Below, piece after piece: positions 21,999 to 33,900 of a stretch of DNA of 64,000 nt (positions are counted from its first letter, which is position 1; the number at the start of each line of letters is the position of its first letter). The notes beneath the pieces were generated by a model, which saw nothing but the letters and a program-made list of their open reading frames with translations, did not search any database and was not told where the DNA came from. A program made the translations under genes and the position numbers. This DNA is from Notamacropus eugenii (Eukaryota > Chordata > Mammalia > Diprotodontia > Macropodidae), in NCBI RefSeq assembly GCF_028372415.1, contig NC_092878.1, positions 25,549,403 to 25,613,402 on the forward strand. Reading direction: 5' to 3'.

Positions 21999-22446
21999 AA
22001 ACATGTAGCCATATGAGATTTATTACCGGATATTCTTTATAGCCAATTAAGGTCTTACGAGGGCAGAAGAAAGTTATAAATCTCCAAGATCCTTCCCTAG
22101 ATCTATAGTCCTAGTTTAAAAAAAAAGTCTTTGTGTAGTACAATTCAGAGGAGAGGAAAGGGAGTTAATGGTTAACAACTCATCAAACATAGCTTCCCTG
22201 CTTTCTCCTTCTGTACAGGAAAAGTCTGCTTTTGAATTCCTAGGGGTCTTAGAGCAGGAATTGATGGGGAAACAAGGTGTTATCTTTAACTCTACCCTCA
22301 AGATCTGTGCATTGGAATCTTCTAGTATCATTATTGTATTGGAAGGAGCAAAGGAAGGAGGAGAGAAAGTCTCCCTGCTTGGTTGTCTTTGGGCCAGAGC
22401 TCGCAGAGTTAGGGACTTTGCTTCTCATAGTCTTGCTTGACTCTCA
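21999..22446. other. Unassigned sequence
   Basis: A 90-codon plus-strand frame at 22168-22440 starts with ATG but has no recognised family, promoter or splice context. Not called. Confidence 0.35.
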
Positions 22447-22850
22447 AGTCAAGTCAACAGGCATTTATTGAGTGCTCACTATGATCCATGCAGGTACTGT
22501 GCTAAGCATTAGAAATGCAAATTGCTTCACTTATATAGCTTTTTCTGACAACTACAAGGATACTCTCAAGGTCTCTCTGAAGATCTTTGGAATCCACTGT
22601 GAGACATGGGAGACCGAGAGACATCTCCAAATGTTTATATGGAATATTTGTTCCCAACTTGTGGTAGAGTTTTCCAATTTTGTATTAGTCTGATCAGCTA
22701 CAGCCAGACACACTTTGACCCTGACATAAGGATGCCATTTTGTTCCTCTGTGAGTGTAAAGGACAACAACTGACCAAGAAATACAAATACAAGCAAAAAG
22801 AAAGAGGACTGTCTGTGCTCTCAAGGAGATTATATTCTAAGGAAAGAAGA
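22447..22850. mobile_element. L2 3' end (minus) interrupted by an RTE 3' fragment (plus)
   Basis: Reverse L2 end at about 22447-22525 (AGGCATTTATTGAGTGCTCA) and its continuation at 22775-22850 (TGCTCTCAAGGAGATTATAT) flank a plus-strand RTE 3' piece at about 22548-22772 (AGGTCTCTCTGAAGATCTTT, ending AAGGACAACAACTGACCAAG). RTE inserted into L2. Confidence 0.7.
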
Positions 22851-23420
22851 CAACACATTAAAAAGAAGGTGAATGGGGGAAGAGAAAAAGATACCCATGC
22901 AGGGGACTTGTAGAGAAAGTCCAGAGTCAGGTGTGGAGCCCAGACAAGAATGAAGAAATAGGTGGCCTGCGAGCTTCCTTCTGGGTCTGGGAGGAATCAG
23001 CCAATCAGAAGAAAGGGTCAAAGGAGTTTAAAGTGTACTTCCAGTAGGAGAAGTCCAAGGGCAGAATAAACTTCCAGAGTGAAGAGGCTGCTGTGACATG
23101 GTAGAGAAAGTCCAGAGAGTCAGGAATAGAACCCAGAGAAAAATAATTCTGGGAAGCTCTTTACTGCACAGGTAGTCATGAGCTAATAGCAAACAAACAA
23201 ATAAACAACGAAAAAAGATATCTACATCTGTTTATAGAAATTCTGACTTAATTCGGATTCTATTTAGAAAATGCAGTAGAAACAGTGGACATATCAGTGT
23301 TCACTCAGGGTCCTTTTTCACTATTTCATATGTTGAGATATCTTGCCCCAATGAGAGGAACCGTCATTCACTTTCCGCAAACAGGAATAGGTCCTAACCT
23401 ACGACCTCTGCTTTTGAGCT
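22851..23420. other. Unassigned, partly purine-rich
   Basis: Two similar phrases (GTAGAGAAAGTCCAGAGTCAG near 22910 and GTAGAGAAAGTCCAGAGAGTC near 23101) suggest a local duplication about 190 bases apart. No gene seen. Confidence 0.4.
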
Positions 23421-23424
23421 TGGA

Positions 23425-23895
23425 ACGAATGTCATTTCTCCATTTCTACCAGCCCTACCATCTCTGTCTGTTGTGCTCCCTCTTTCAAAGTCCAACTGAG
23501 CGAAGACTTCACTGACAACCCCTCTACCCCAAAAGTGATTTCTCTCCATCAAATTTTTATCATATTTTTTATAACTCTTCTTTATATTTCTCTTACTCGG
23601 CCTCATGTCACCGCTATTTTTGTGATCTTTACCTTCGCTGTATTGTAAACTCGTCATTTACAAGTCATCTCCCCCAGTTAGACTGAGCAGACTGAGGGCG
23701 TTTCTTTGGAGCCCTAGTGTTTAGCACAATGGCTAGCACATAGTAGGCCTTAAATACTTGTTGAGGAAGAGGAGAAGGAGGAGAAAGATTAGATGAAAGT
23801 AGAGCCTGTGCCATAGCTATCTTTTAATCCCTGGTACCTAACATGGTACTTTGCAAATAGTAGGTAATCAATAACTGTTCAATTGAATTAATTGT
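23425..23895 (+). mobile_element. L2 LINE 3' ends
   Basis: About 23425-23775 ends AGCACATAGTAGGCCTTAAA, and about 23815-23895 carries a second tail (GTAGGTAATCAATAACTG). Sense orientation. Confidence 0.6.
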
Positions 23896-24205
23896 ACGTA
23901 CTAGGTACTTTAAATTTTTTATTATAATTATGTTAAATTAGCGGGAAGATAGAATGAGGAACTGGGCTTCTTAGGGTTGGATCTTAGACATTTGTCTTGA
24001 TGAAGTTTAAAACTGTTATATGCAGGAAAATTTCAACATTGAAGCTAATTATACAAAGTAAAAAGCTAACAAAGATAAAAATTAATAACTTGACTGTAAA
24101 ATTAGTACTCACTAGAATCAGTTATGTGAACAACTTACCATTTTTACCTAATTGTCTTTTAACACATTAACAATAATATTACTAATAATTATTCATTGTT
24201 AATTG

Positions 24206-24238
24206 TTAACAATATATTAATTAAGAATATATTGTTAA
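24206..24238. repeat. AT-rich perfect hairpin
   Basis: TTAACAATATATT at 24206-24218 is inverted exactly at 24226-24238 with a 7-base spacer. It lies in a roughly 100-base AT-rich block built of ATTGTTAA/TTAACAAT motifs. Confidence 0.85.
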
Positions 24239-24259
24239 TCATTAATTAACAATAATATA

Positions 24260-25920
24260 TGTCAGATTGATTTGTATTGGCTTATTTGCTTACAGCAACA
24301 CGTTCCTTTCACATAGGCTTAGTCTTCATAATTTGTTGCTCATGAAGCATGTCTGTCTGTTCACAACTTGTTTAAAAACTGGAGTAGGTGTTGACAAGTA
24401 TAAGCTCCCTACAAGAACACAAGATCTAGTCAGAGAAACAAACCAACCCAATCCTTGTGTACAAATCACTTTGGGACTCATTCTTCCACCCAAGGTTTTC
24501 CCCTAGGAACCCAAGAAGTTGGCTCATGTATGAATCTCTGCCGAAAATGTAAAAAGAACCTTAATCTCAATGGCTCAGGAACCACCTCTCCCTCCAATCC
24601 CACCTGACCCCCATAAGCACTCAAGCTAACTATATATCAAATGCAAGACAATATTTATTTCACTCTGCAGAAAATAGAAAATATAAAGGACTCAGATGTC
24701 AGCCCATAAACATGCCAATTCTCTTTCCCACTCTAGTGAGTCTTACTCACCCAGGCCTTGTACAGTTCTCAATCTTAGAACCCTACCCAGTGGTTGAAGT
24801 TCTCCTAAAAGGGAAATACACCTGAGATCAAAAGTCAACCCCTTGCCCTCTGGAAGCTCCTAGTTCTCCCAAAGACCCACAAAATCCTCCAACACTGTAT
24901 TGCTATTCTGTGGCAGAAGCTCACCTTGAAGGAAAATACACTTAAGAATGCTAAAGAGTCAACCCCTTCCCATCAGACCTGCACAGTGCATGTAACTCAC
25001 AGTAATAGTGGAAGGTATATTATGGTTTAGTCCCACCTTGCTCCTTCAGATCTGGGGCCGTGTGACTGCTCCTCTTCTCTTTCTTAAAGGCTTAGTTTAG
25101 TAACACAAAAGTAGATTTTCTTTCTCTTCCTAAGAGGCTAGGCCTGGGTCCTCCCTCAGTAATTCCCTCAGAAATACCTTTACCACTCCGCCACATCCTT
25201 CCCATAGCTTTCATCTGAAATATGTGCCTGAAGGGTTCCCTGGGGAGAGCTGCATGGCTAAGTAGGCCTTTCATAAGGACTCAAATTCAGTCTCTGTGCA
25301 TAATTTTTGCTCAGTGTTCTCTAGACTCAGCACCAAATCTATTGGCCCCCTTATAATTCTCTTTTAGAACTAACCTATCATTTTATGCTCCAAAATCCTG
25401 TCCAATCTTGCTTGTGTAAGTAATCTCTTTTCTTATTAGTTAAGTAAAGCAGTTATTGTCTCCATAAGATTAATCCAATATTTGTAAAGCACCTACACAT
25501 TTCTCCAAAAAAAAAAAAGTCCCTCTCCCCCTTCCCCCTCCTCTGTTTCAGAGTACCAGGACAGATTTTATCCTGCAGGCCAAAGGGAAGCAGACACTGT
25601 AAAAAGCCTGCAGTCTTCCTGATAATACAGGATGCTGATGCATCTACCAATACAGAGGCTCTGGGACCCCTCCTACAGGAAAGGGAATGGGGGATAAGGG
25701 GCAAGTAGACATCAGTGCCCATCCAGACTGGTGAATGGGCCTTACTATCTCCCCTTCTACTACGCCTTGCCTGGGCCACAGGCACTGCCCTCTGACCTGC
25801 CAGTGCAGTTACCTTTGGGCCTTGGTCCTCACAGTCCTCTTAGGGTCACTGGGCCCTTCCGTTTGCCTTGTAGGTGAACCCTCTTAAATGTGTTTAGAGC
25901 ATGAGTCCATTGAAAACTAT
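24260..25920. other. Unassigned sequence with a 120-base-period imperfect repeat
   Basis: About 1.7 kb of moderate-GC, pyrimidine-rich DNA without recognised LINE or SINE. Two related blocks at 24791-24850 and 24911-24973 share GAAGYTC, GGRAAATACAC and AGTCAACCCCTT in order. Such a pattern could come from an old long-terminal-repeat element, but I see no paired ends to support that. Frames at 25092-25274 and 25453-25785 (minus) have no supporting features. Confidence 0.4.
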
Positions 25921-25924
25921 TTCC

Positions 25925-25995
25925 TCTTTGCAGTCCCACTGCTTAATCTTTGGCACATAGTAGGCACTTACATTTTTTTTTCATTCATTCAATCA
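25925..25995 (+). mobile_element. L2 3' terminal scrap
   Basis: TTTGGCACATAGTAGGCACTT followed by a T-rich stretch and CATTCATTCAAT matches the end of L2. Confidence 0.55.
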
Positions 25996-26374
25996 AGATT
26001 GTATTTTTCCTTCCACTCAGAATGCTCTAATAGGCTATCCTTTCTAAGGTGAGTTCTCATATGTGTGACAGTCAGGAAACAATTAGCCCTAGCTCTTTAA
26101 TTATGTTTTATCTCCTACAATCTTAATGAATGACATGCATCCAGCATAATCAGAAACACAGACTGGCCCTTTTAAGTGTTTTAGGTTTCGATAAGTTACT
26201 AATTAAGTTCTTGGGCAGTCATTTATACTACAGTGTCTGAATATATACAGTACCTTGTGGTATTAAACTGAGGGGAGGAAAAAAAAAAATGATCATTCTT
26301 TTCGTCCACTAGGTGATGCTGTCTATCTTCTTTTAGATGCCAAATCCCCAGGTACATTGTATATTGCTATAATT
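25996..26374. other. Unassigned; candidate conserved non-coding segment
   Basis: About 26050-26260 is repeat-free and rich in homeodomain and POU-type motifs (CAATTAG, TTTAATTATG, GACATGCATCC, TACTAATTAAG). It has no coding frame. Conservation is a guess from texture only. Confidence 0.3.
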
Positions 26375-26800
26375 CAATAGAATCATAGTATTTTAGGACT
26401 GGAAAGAGCCTAAGAGATATCCAGTCCCAGAACTCAAAGTCTCAGAACCTCCGACGGCATCTCATGTGCCATCCAGGCCAGACTTGATGTGAACCACAAT
26501 GTCTCCTAGAATGGACCCATCGAAAGTTGCCATCTAGCCTTTGCCTCCAGTCCTCTAGTAACGAGGGACACCTCTGCTGTCCGAGTCTGCTTTGGGAGAC
26601 CTCTGAGTGTTAGGAAACTTTTAAAATTAAACTTAGATGTGCCTCTTCCTCTTAATGCCTCATTTTATGGATGGAGAAACTAAGACTGTAGAGAGGTGAA
26701 GTGACTTGCTCAAAATCACACATGTAAGTTGTAGAGTCAAGACCAGAACCAAGGTCTTCTGATTCCAAATTTAGGAATTTTTCCACTGTGCCATTCCTTC
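26375..26800 (+). mobile_element. Old mammalian interspersed repeat with MIR-like end
   Basis: Starts AATCATAGTATTTTAGGACTGG, a phrase of a common old mammalian repeat. It ends with a MIR-like run (CATTTTATGGATGGAGAAAC, GAAGTGACTTGCTCAAAATC, AACCAAGGTCTTCTGATTCC). Family not certain. Confidence 0.45.
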
Positions 26801-26814
26801 CAAATGACTGATTC

Positions 26815-27150
26815 TGGCATTGAAGACCTTCTACTACCTAGTGCTGCCCTCTTTTTCTAGCTTCATCTCCCACAATATCCTCTGGCAGACTACATACTCC
26901 AACCAAACTAAAATCTCTACCATTCCATGAACATGGCCTTTGTTCTGTTGTTTCCCATTCCTGGAAATCCTCTCACCATCATCAGGGCCTATTGAGACTC
27001 TGCCCATTGTTCAAGGCCCAGCTCAAATACCAGTTGCTACAAGAAGCCTTCAATGATTCTCTTTTTCCTCCCTTTTCCTTCTTAATCCCACCTTTAATTA
27101 GCAGAAATGATGTTTCCTTTCACAGACTTCCTTCCATAAAAATACCAAAC
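26815..27150 (+). mobile_element. L2 LINE ORF2 3' end
   Basis: Sense L2 phrases: GGCCCAGCTCAAATACCAGT, followed by AAGAAGCCTTCAATGATTCT. Confidence 0.65.
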
Positions 27151-27590
27151 TCTAATCACTTTCAGGTTTGCAAAGAACTTTACAAAAAAGATCTCATTTA
27201 ATCTTCACAACAATTCTGTAAATAAGTTGTTATTGGTCCCATTTTAGAGATGAAAACTGAGCCTGAGAGAGGTTAAAAGCTACTTGTTTAAAATCACACA
27301 GTTAGTATCTGAGGTAAAATTTGAACTCAGGTCTTCCTGACTCCAAGTTCAGCACTCAATCCACTGCACCACCTATGTATCTATCAGAGGACTTCCTATA
27401 TAATTAAATTTAACCAATATGTTATAAGTACCAGCCATGTTAAGGGCAGTGTGCTCTAAGCCTCTTTGAATTTTAAATGATCTAAAAATAGCACCTTGCT
27501 TTTTATAAAGTTTTACAATTTACAAAGCAATTTAACAGTTTATCTCATTTAATTTATTCTTCATAATAATATTGTGAGGGAATGAGCTAA
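27150..27590 (-). mobile_element. MIR-type SINEs
   Basis: A nearly full-length reverse MIR at about 27155-27390 (CATTTAATCTTCACAACAAT, head CCACTGCACCACCTATG) and a partial one at about 27500-27590. Confidence 0.7.
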
Positions 27591-27712
27591 GTACTTCACA
27601 CATTTCTTTTGAGGGTCAATTAATGTAATGGATATAAAGAAATCATATATGTAAAGTGCCTTGAAAACCTTAAAAATCGTTGAAAATGTTATTGTTTTAG
27701 ATGTAGCACCCG

Positions 27713-27726
27713 CCCCCCCCCCCCCC
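27713..27726 (+). repeat. C14 homopolymer
   Basis: Fourteen consecutive C bases; length may be unreliable in the assembly. Confidence 0.9.
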
Positions 27727-27814
27727 ACTTCCCACTTCTCAGGCTTTGTGTTGTTTAGGGTCAGCATCTATTTGCATTCGGAGCCCTAAGTCCTCACAAA
27801 TGGATGAGACAATC

Positions 27815-28545
27815 AATCAATTAATCTCCAGGTATTTATTGAGGACTTAGTATGTGCCAGGCGCTGTGCTAAACACTGCGGATAAAAGGAAAGTCAAAAT
27901 AGTCCCTGCCTCAAAGAGCTCACTGCCTAACAGGGAAAGTATACAAATGAACAGGCAAACACAAACAAACAGAAGGAAAGTAGCCAGAGAAGGAAGGCTC
28001 TGGGGGGAAGGAGGACTGGGAAAGGCCTCCTGCAAAAGTGGCCTTTGAGACTTGTCAAAAGCCAGGAATTCTAAGAAGGAGAGCATCCAGCATAGGGGAG
28101 AGGCAGGGCAATAGCTTGGAGATGCAAGATGGAGTTTCATCTATGAGGAGTAGCAAATTATTCAGTCTAGTTGAATTACAGAGTGTATGGAGAAAAATAA
28201 TATGTAAGAGAGTCAGAAAAGTAGGAAAGGTTCCGGTTGAGAGAGTTTTAATGTGCCTGGCACATAGTAAGTAACTTTAATGTTTAGGGGCAGCTAGGTG
28301 GTGCAGTGGATAGAGTGCAGGCCTGGAGTCAGGAGGACCAGAGTTCATAATATAATCTCAGACACTTAATAGTAGCTGTGACCCTGGGTAATTCATTTCA
28401 CCCTGTTTGCCTCAGTTTCTTCATCTGTAAAATGAGCTGGAAAAGGAAATGGCAAATCACTGTAGCCTCTTGGCCAAGAAAATCCCAAATGAGGTCATGA
28501 AAGGTCAGACCCAAATGAACAACAACAATAAATGTTTGTTGATTG
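27815..28545. mobile_element. L2 (minus), then an L2 tail (plus) split by a SINE
   Basis: Reverse L2 at about 27815-28235 (GTATTTATTGAGGACTTAGT, GGCGCTGTGCTAAACACTG). At about 28240-28285 a sense L2 tail (GCCTGGCACATAGTAAGTAA) resumes at 28531 after the inserted SINE (AATGTTTGTTGATTG). AATGTTT is present on both sides of the SINE, consistent with a short target-site duplication. Confidence 0.7.
28286..28530 (+). mobile_element. Full-length tRNA-derived SINE
   Basis: Starts AGGGGCAGCTAGGTGGTGCA and continues with GCCTCAGTTTCTTCATCTGT, AGCTGGAAAAGGAAATGGCA and an AACAACAAC end. Head-to-tail complete. Confidence 0.85.
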
Positions 28546-28559
28546 ATTAAATGATTGAT

Positions 28560-31370
28560 TTGAATGCTAAACAAAGGAGATAGTTGTGTGAATGGAGCCA
28601 GGCTCATAAATCCCATAATCTACTCTAGTAAAACCCTCTAAATTGCACCAGATTGAATAATGATCAAGTAACCCAAAGAGAAAGTACAGTAAGTGACTTA
28701 TTCCACTACAGAATTGCACAAAAAGTCAGAAGCCTGTAGGCAATAGGAAGGGGAACCAACCAGAAAAGCTATGCTCAATGTTCAGACAAACAAGCCATGT
28801 CTCCTAGCATGACCTGACCCAGGTCAGAGACACTCGTAGCCTGTAAGGTTTTATTTGGAAGCAGCAAGAGGAAGAGGGATATCCTGAGCAAGCCCCAGGA
28901 GAGTCAGAAACTCACAACAGAGGCCTTGGAAGTGACAGGGGGTAGAAGCAACCAGTACAGGCTGGACTTTAGTACTAGGGGCTCTAACGTCCTAAAGCAC
29001 CATCAATGGCCCTGACCTGGAGACAGCGCACTGAACCTCAAAGATGCCACAGTTCTTCACTAAGGGAGATAGAAGTCAACACAGAAACCTAAACTGGGAC
29101 CAAGAAGGGCCAACCACCCCACCCAAAAATGAAGCAGGAAACAGAAACTGGCCCTGGCCTAAAACCCCAATTCTGGAACTAAGACTGCGAAGATAATGAA
29201 GCAGAAATTACTGATCAATATGCAGAATCATAATAGATCCAGATATATCCAGAAATATAACCTAGAAGGAAAAAGTAACCTATCAAAACTGCAATCAGGG
29301 CCTTAAAGTGAATAAGGATTTTCCACAAGGGCTATGTGAATACCTAGAAGAAATGAAGCAAGAGATTTAAAAAATGAAATAAAAGTTCTGGAAAAAGAGA
29401 AGGTGAAAATGAATCAAATGCCTTTAAGAATCATCAGATACTTTGAAAACCATGATTTGAAAAAAAGAAAAGCTTGAGCATAGTCTTTCAAAAAATCATA
29501 AATGAAAACTGTCCACATCTATTAGTAACAGCAGGAAAAGTGAAAATAGAAAGAATCTGCCAATCAACTCCTGAAATAAATTCCAAAAGGAAAATTATCA
29601 AGTATATCATAGCCAAAATCCAGAACTTTCAGGTAAAAAAAAGTACTGTGGGTATCCAGAAAGGAGCAGTCTTAAGTATCAAAATAAAAAACCAAACTAA
29701 CAGTAATAGTAAGACTTGGCAGCTTTGGCCATAAACAAAAAGAGATCTTAAGAGAACAATATTCCAAATGATGAAGGCTTATAACCAAGAATAACTTCCT
29801 GCAAAGTCAGTGTAATACTATAGGGGAAAGCATTAAGTATTATGTAGCACCTACTATATGCCAGGCACTGTGCTAAGTTCTTTACAAATATCCCATTTGA
29901 TCCTTACAACAACTCTGCCAGGTAAGTAGTGTTATTATCCCCATTTTCCCGTTAAGGAAACTGAGGCAAACAAAGGGTAAGTAGCTCTTACAGGGTCACA
30001 CAGCTAGTAAGTTTCTGAGATCAGACTTGAGTTTAGGTATTCCTGACTCCAGGTCAGCATTCTTTCCATCATGCCACCTAACTACCAACCATAGGAGGGA
30101 AAGGATCTTTCATGGAACAAAGAATTATCAGGCATTTCTGATGAGAAGACCAGAACTGAGTAGAAACACTGAAATGCAAACACAAGTCCAGATAAATCTA
30201 GAGATGTGAATTTATTTGAGCAATTGGAAGGGGCTGTATGATGATGAAGGGCTAACATTCTATTAGAGGAGAGGGAAGAAGCAACAAGTGTTGTCTTCAG
30301 ACTCTAACATCTTCAAATGGCATTGAGGGAATTAATAAGAAAAACAGAAGATCTGGGAGTGGATTGATTTTGTTCTGAGAGTTTAAGAGGGGAAAGAAAA
30401 GGGAGAATATAAAGAATATACTAGTGTAGAAAGGAGGAAGAAGGAGGTGAAACTTGATATTTTTCCATAATCAGAATCCTTGAGAAGATCATACACAAAT
30501 GGATATGGGAGAAATAGGCATCAGATGAGGGTCATTTTTACATGAACTGGACAAAGGAGAATTGAATACACAAACACTGAGTTCAGTGTAAAAATACAAC
30601 GAATTCAATAAGGAGAGAAAGGGAGAATAATATTGGGGAGGAAATAGTCACAAGCAAAACAAATTTCCTGATCCCAAAGATGATATTTAAAGGAAAATTG
30701 CTAACAGAGGAAAGGGCGGCCATTAATTGAGGAATGAATGAACTGATTGTGATATATTAATGCACCATAGGAATACTCTGGGAAGTGGGAATTGGTACAG
30801 ATTGAAGGAAGCAGAATCAGAACAATTACTATGAGGTTAAGAACATTGTAAGGGATACTATTTTGCAATAAGAAATGATGAACATGAAGATTTCAGAAAA
30901 ACCTGGAAAGACTTGTACAAACTGATGCAAAGTGAAATGAGCAGAACCACAAAAACACAGTGTCAGCAACGTTGTGTGATGACCAACTATGAGTGACTCA
31001 TTTTTCTCAGCATCACAATGATCCAAGACAAGTACAAAGGACTCACAAAGGAAAAGTTATCCACATCTAAATAAGAACTAACAAATGCAGACGAAAGCAT
31101 ATTTTTTCACTTGCTTTATTCTTTCTTGTGTTTTTTTTCTTTTGACCTGTTTCTTCTTCCACAACTGTGATGAATATGGAAATATGTTTTACATGATAGC
31201 ATATGTATAAACTATATCAAACTGCCCACCATTTTCAGAGGAGGAGAAGGAGGGAGGGAGAAAAATTTGGAACTCAAAATCTTGTTAAAATGAATGCTAA
31301 AAATTTTCTTGATGTATAATTGTGAGAAAAAATGAAATACTATTCAAAGCAAAAAAAAAAAAGATCAATG
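28560..31370 (+). mobile_element. HAL1-like L1: 5' UTR, ORF1 and 3' UTR, no ORF2
   Basis: About 2.8 kb. 28560 to about 29340 looks like 5' UTR. ORF1 coding traces follow. The frame at 29474-29734 reads FQKIINENCPHLL, GKVKIERICQSTPEINSKRK and KYIIAKIQNFQVK, as in the RNA-binding half of L1 ORF1p. The ORF1 end (NYQAFLMRRPELSRNTEMQT) appears near 30115-30180. A reverse MIR at about 29830-30090 interrupts ORF1. From about 30200 the sequence is non-coding and joins L1 3' UTR phrases (CCATTAATTGAGGAATGAAT near 30720, GGAACTCAAAATCTTGTTAA near 31270) and a poly-A run at about 31350. I see no ORF2 sequence. That is the HAL1 (half-L1) plan. The 5' limit is uncertain and no duplication was found. Confidence 0.65.
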
Positions 31371-31384
31371 TAAGGAAAAGCAGT

Positions 31385-31660
31385 TTTGAAAGACTTAAGA
31401 ACTCTGATCAAAGTAATGACCATCTAACTATGTGTCCAGAGGGCCTGTGATGAAACTTGTTACCCATCCCTTGACAGATGACAGATTTAAGGCATAGCAG
31501 ACACACATTTTGGGACATATCCACTGTGTGGATTTGTTTTGTTTAACTATATTTGTTACGAAGGTTGATCTTGTCTTTGTTTTTCTCTTTTTCATTGATG
31601 GGGAAGGAGTGGGAAAGAAAAGGGGATATTGATTGCGATGCCCCCCCAAAAAAGAAAATT
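31385..31660 (+). mobile_element. L1 3' UTR fragment, second subtype
   Basis: Phrases TTAAGAACTCTGATCAAAGT, CCCTTGACAGATGACAGATT and a GGGGAAGGAGTGGG block belong to the L1 3' UTR type also seen at 9890-10075. Confidence 0.6.
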
Positions 31661-31879
31661 GAAAAGTAGAGGACTATTGATATATATTTCAAAGTCCATA
31701 GAGTACAGAAGAAAGTAAAAAAAAAAGGGTGCAAGCAGAACAGTTTTTAAAGTAATGAATACATAGAAAGTAATATGGAATAGAGATTCAAAGTTTCATA
31801 CACAATGCTTTTTTCTATTTAGATGACAGAAATGCTCATTATTTCCTTCTTTGAGTATTTGTTAATTATTTTAATTTAA

Positions 31880-32860
31880 GATTGAAAATGCTGAACATAA
31901 GACTCTATTTGATCCCAGAAGCCATAGGGATCTACTGGAATTTATTGGACATGATGTGGGGTGTGGAATTGGGGAAAGATAACATAGTCAGATCTATGCT
32001 TCAGGAAAATCACTCTAGACAGTGAATGAAGGATAAATTGGAAGGGAGAGACTTAAGGCTATTGAAATAATCTAGACAAGAGTTAAAGAAAGCCTGAATT
32101 AGAATAGTGAGGGTGTGAATAGAGAGCATGAGATTTATACATTTGATTTGGTGAAGATAGAAATAAGATATGGCAATTGGTTAGATTGGAGAATTGGCTT
32201 GAGGGTGGCAATAAAGTTGTAAGCTTTAATTAGTGGAAGAATGGTGATACCTTCATTGGTAGTTGGGAAGTTCAGAAGAGGGAAGAGTTTGTAAGAAAAG
32301 TGAGTTGTATTTTGGACATGTTGAGTTCTGAGATGCATGTAGTTCAAGATATCCAATAGGCAGTTAACAACATAGCACTTGAGCTCAGAAGAGACATAAG
32401 GGAGTTATGTGTATAGATCTGGGAATCATCTGCATAGAAATTATAACTGAACCCATAAGAGCTGTTGAGATCACTAAGTGAGAAAGTATAAAGAGAAAAG
32501 AGTAGTGAACCCAAGAAAGAGCTTTAGGAGAACATTCACAATTCACGGTCATGATATAGATGAAAATACCGCAAAGGAGACAGAAGTAGTGGTCAGAAAG
32601 GAAAAAAGAAACAAGAAATCAGTGTCACAAAAACCCAAAGAAGAGAAACTCATTCACAGAGGTAGGTCAAGGAGGATGAGAACTGAGATATGACCAATGG
32701 GTTTGTTAATTAAGAAATTATTATAACTTTGGAGTGAGTGGTTTCAGTTGAATGTTAAGGTCAGAGGGTAAAAAAAGAGGGAAAGAAAAGGAAGTAGAGA
32801 ATAGACCACTTTTTCAAGGAGTTTAGCTGAGAGGGGAAGGAAAGATGTAAATTAACATGG
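31880..32860 (-). mobile_element. L2 LINE, about 1 kb of ORF2 and 3' region
   Basis: Reverse L2 in continuous order: CAGATCTATGCTTCAGGAAA, ATCTAGACAAGAGTTAAAG, TTTTGGACATGTTGAGTTCT, GGGAATCATCTGCATAGAAA, CATAAGAGCTGTTGAGATCA, GTGGTTTCAGTTGAATGTTA. The longest, least interrupted L2 in the window. Confidence 0.8.
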
Positions 32861-33590
32861 ATTATAGGATCAAGGGAGTGATTGTGTACCAGACCATGCC
32901 AGATGAGTCAAGAAATAAGAAGAAAAGATTAAAACAAAATGGAAACTATTATAGAATTGAACTAAGTCATACGTATTCTCTAATTAATCCTTCTGTTTCC
33001 CCAACACAGTAGGAGAGGGACACAGTAAGATTACTTAATAGGGTATTAGAGATTAGCATCTGTAGCAGTCTCTGTTTAATTATTTTTCTTTCCACATCAG
33101 CAGAGCAGCTAGCAAATGTTGACATCTCCAGAGCCAGAGCTTTAGCACAGCTAAGCCAGGTCTATACCTCTGGGTATCTGGGCATATGCTGGTAAATGTT
33201 TACCAACTAGCTCTCTGGGAGGAAAAATAATACTTCTGCACAATCTAGACATGTGGCTTTTCTTCCTATCTCTCTCATCTTTGTGCCAATATCCTTGCAT
33301 TTCAGCTACCAACTCCTTCTGTTTCACTAGCCTTGGGTGATTCCTGAATCTTCTTTTAAATTGCCCCAAGCTAGACGTACTCTATCCAGTCACAATGTCC
33401 TTATATTCAGGTTCACACACAACCTTTGAGAAATGGAGTATGGAGAATTTTGCTCAATAGGTGAGACACTCTGTGCTGCAGACATTACGGAAACATGGAA
33501 TCTATCTATAGACAAACCCAATTCATATATTAGAATTTTGTAAATTGTAAAGTTAATTTAGAATATATAACTGTGAGCAAGAGTTACAAA
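32861..33590. other. Unassigned sequence
   Basis: No repeat or gene recognised. The 72-codon minus frame at 33151-33369 begins with ATG and is rich in basic residues, but has no supporting context. Confidence 0.35.
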
Positions 33591-33599
33591 TTATAAAAG

Positions 33600-33900
33600 T
33601 AAAAAAAATCCACCTTATTTACCTTACAGGGCACTTATGGGAAACAAATCAAATGAGATAATTTATATAAGTGCTTGGAAAATTAGTGAGAACATTTAAG
33701 ATATTTTTTTACCATTGAATCTTAGGAACTGAGAGAATTATGATTAGAACCCTCAGCTTTGATATATATTGCCATATGATCTTGGGCAAATCACTTAAAT
33801 TTTCTGGACCTCAGTTTCCTTCTCTGTGAAATGAAGGGATTGGACTAGACCTATAATGCCCCTTCAGATTTAAATCCATTCTCCAGGATCCTAGATCATT
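33600..33900 (+). mobile_element. MIR-type SINE pieces
   Basis: About 33600-33690 resembles a MIR tail and about 33690-33895 a MIR head and core (CTTGGGCAAATCACTTAAAT, CCTCAGTTTCCTTCTCTGTG). Confidence 0.6.

Noticed and set aside
24260-25920. Complete LTR retroelement
   Set aside because: Internal repeat texture is suggestive, but no paired terminal repeats, primer-binding site or coding remnants were seen.
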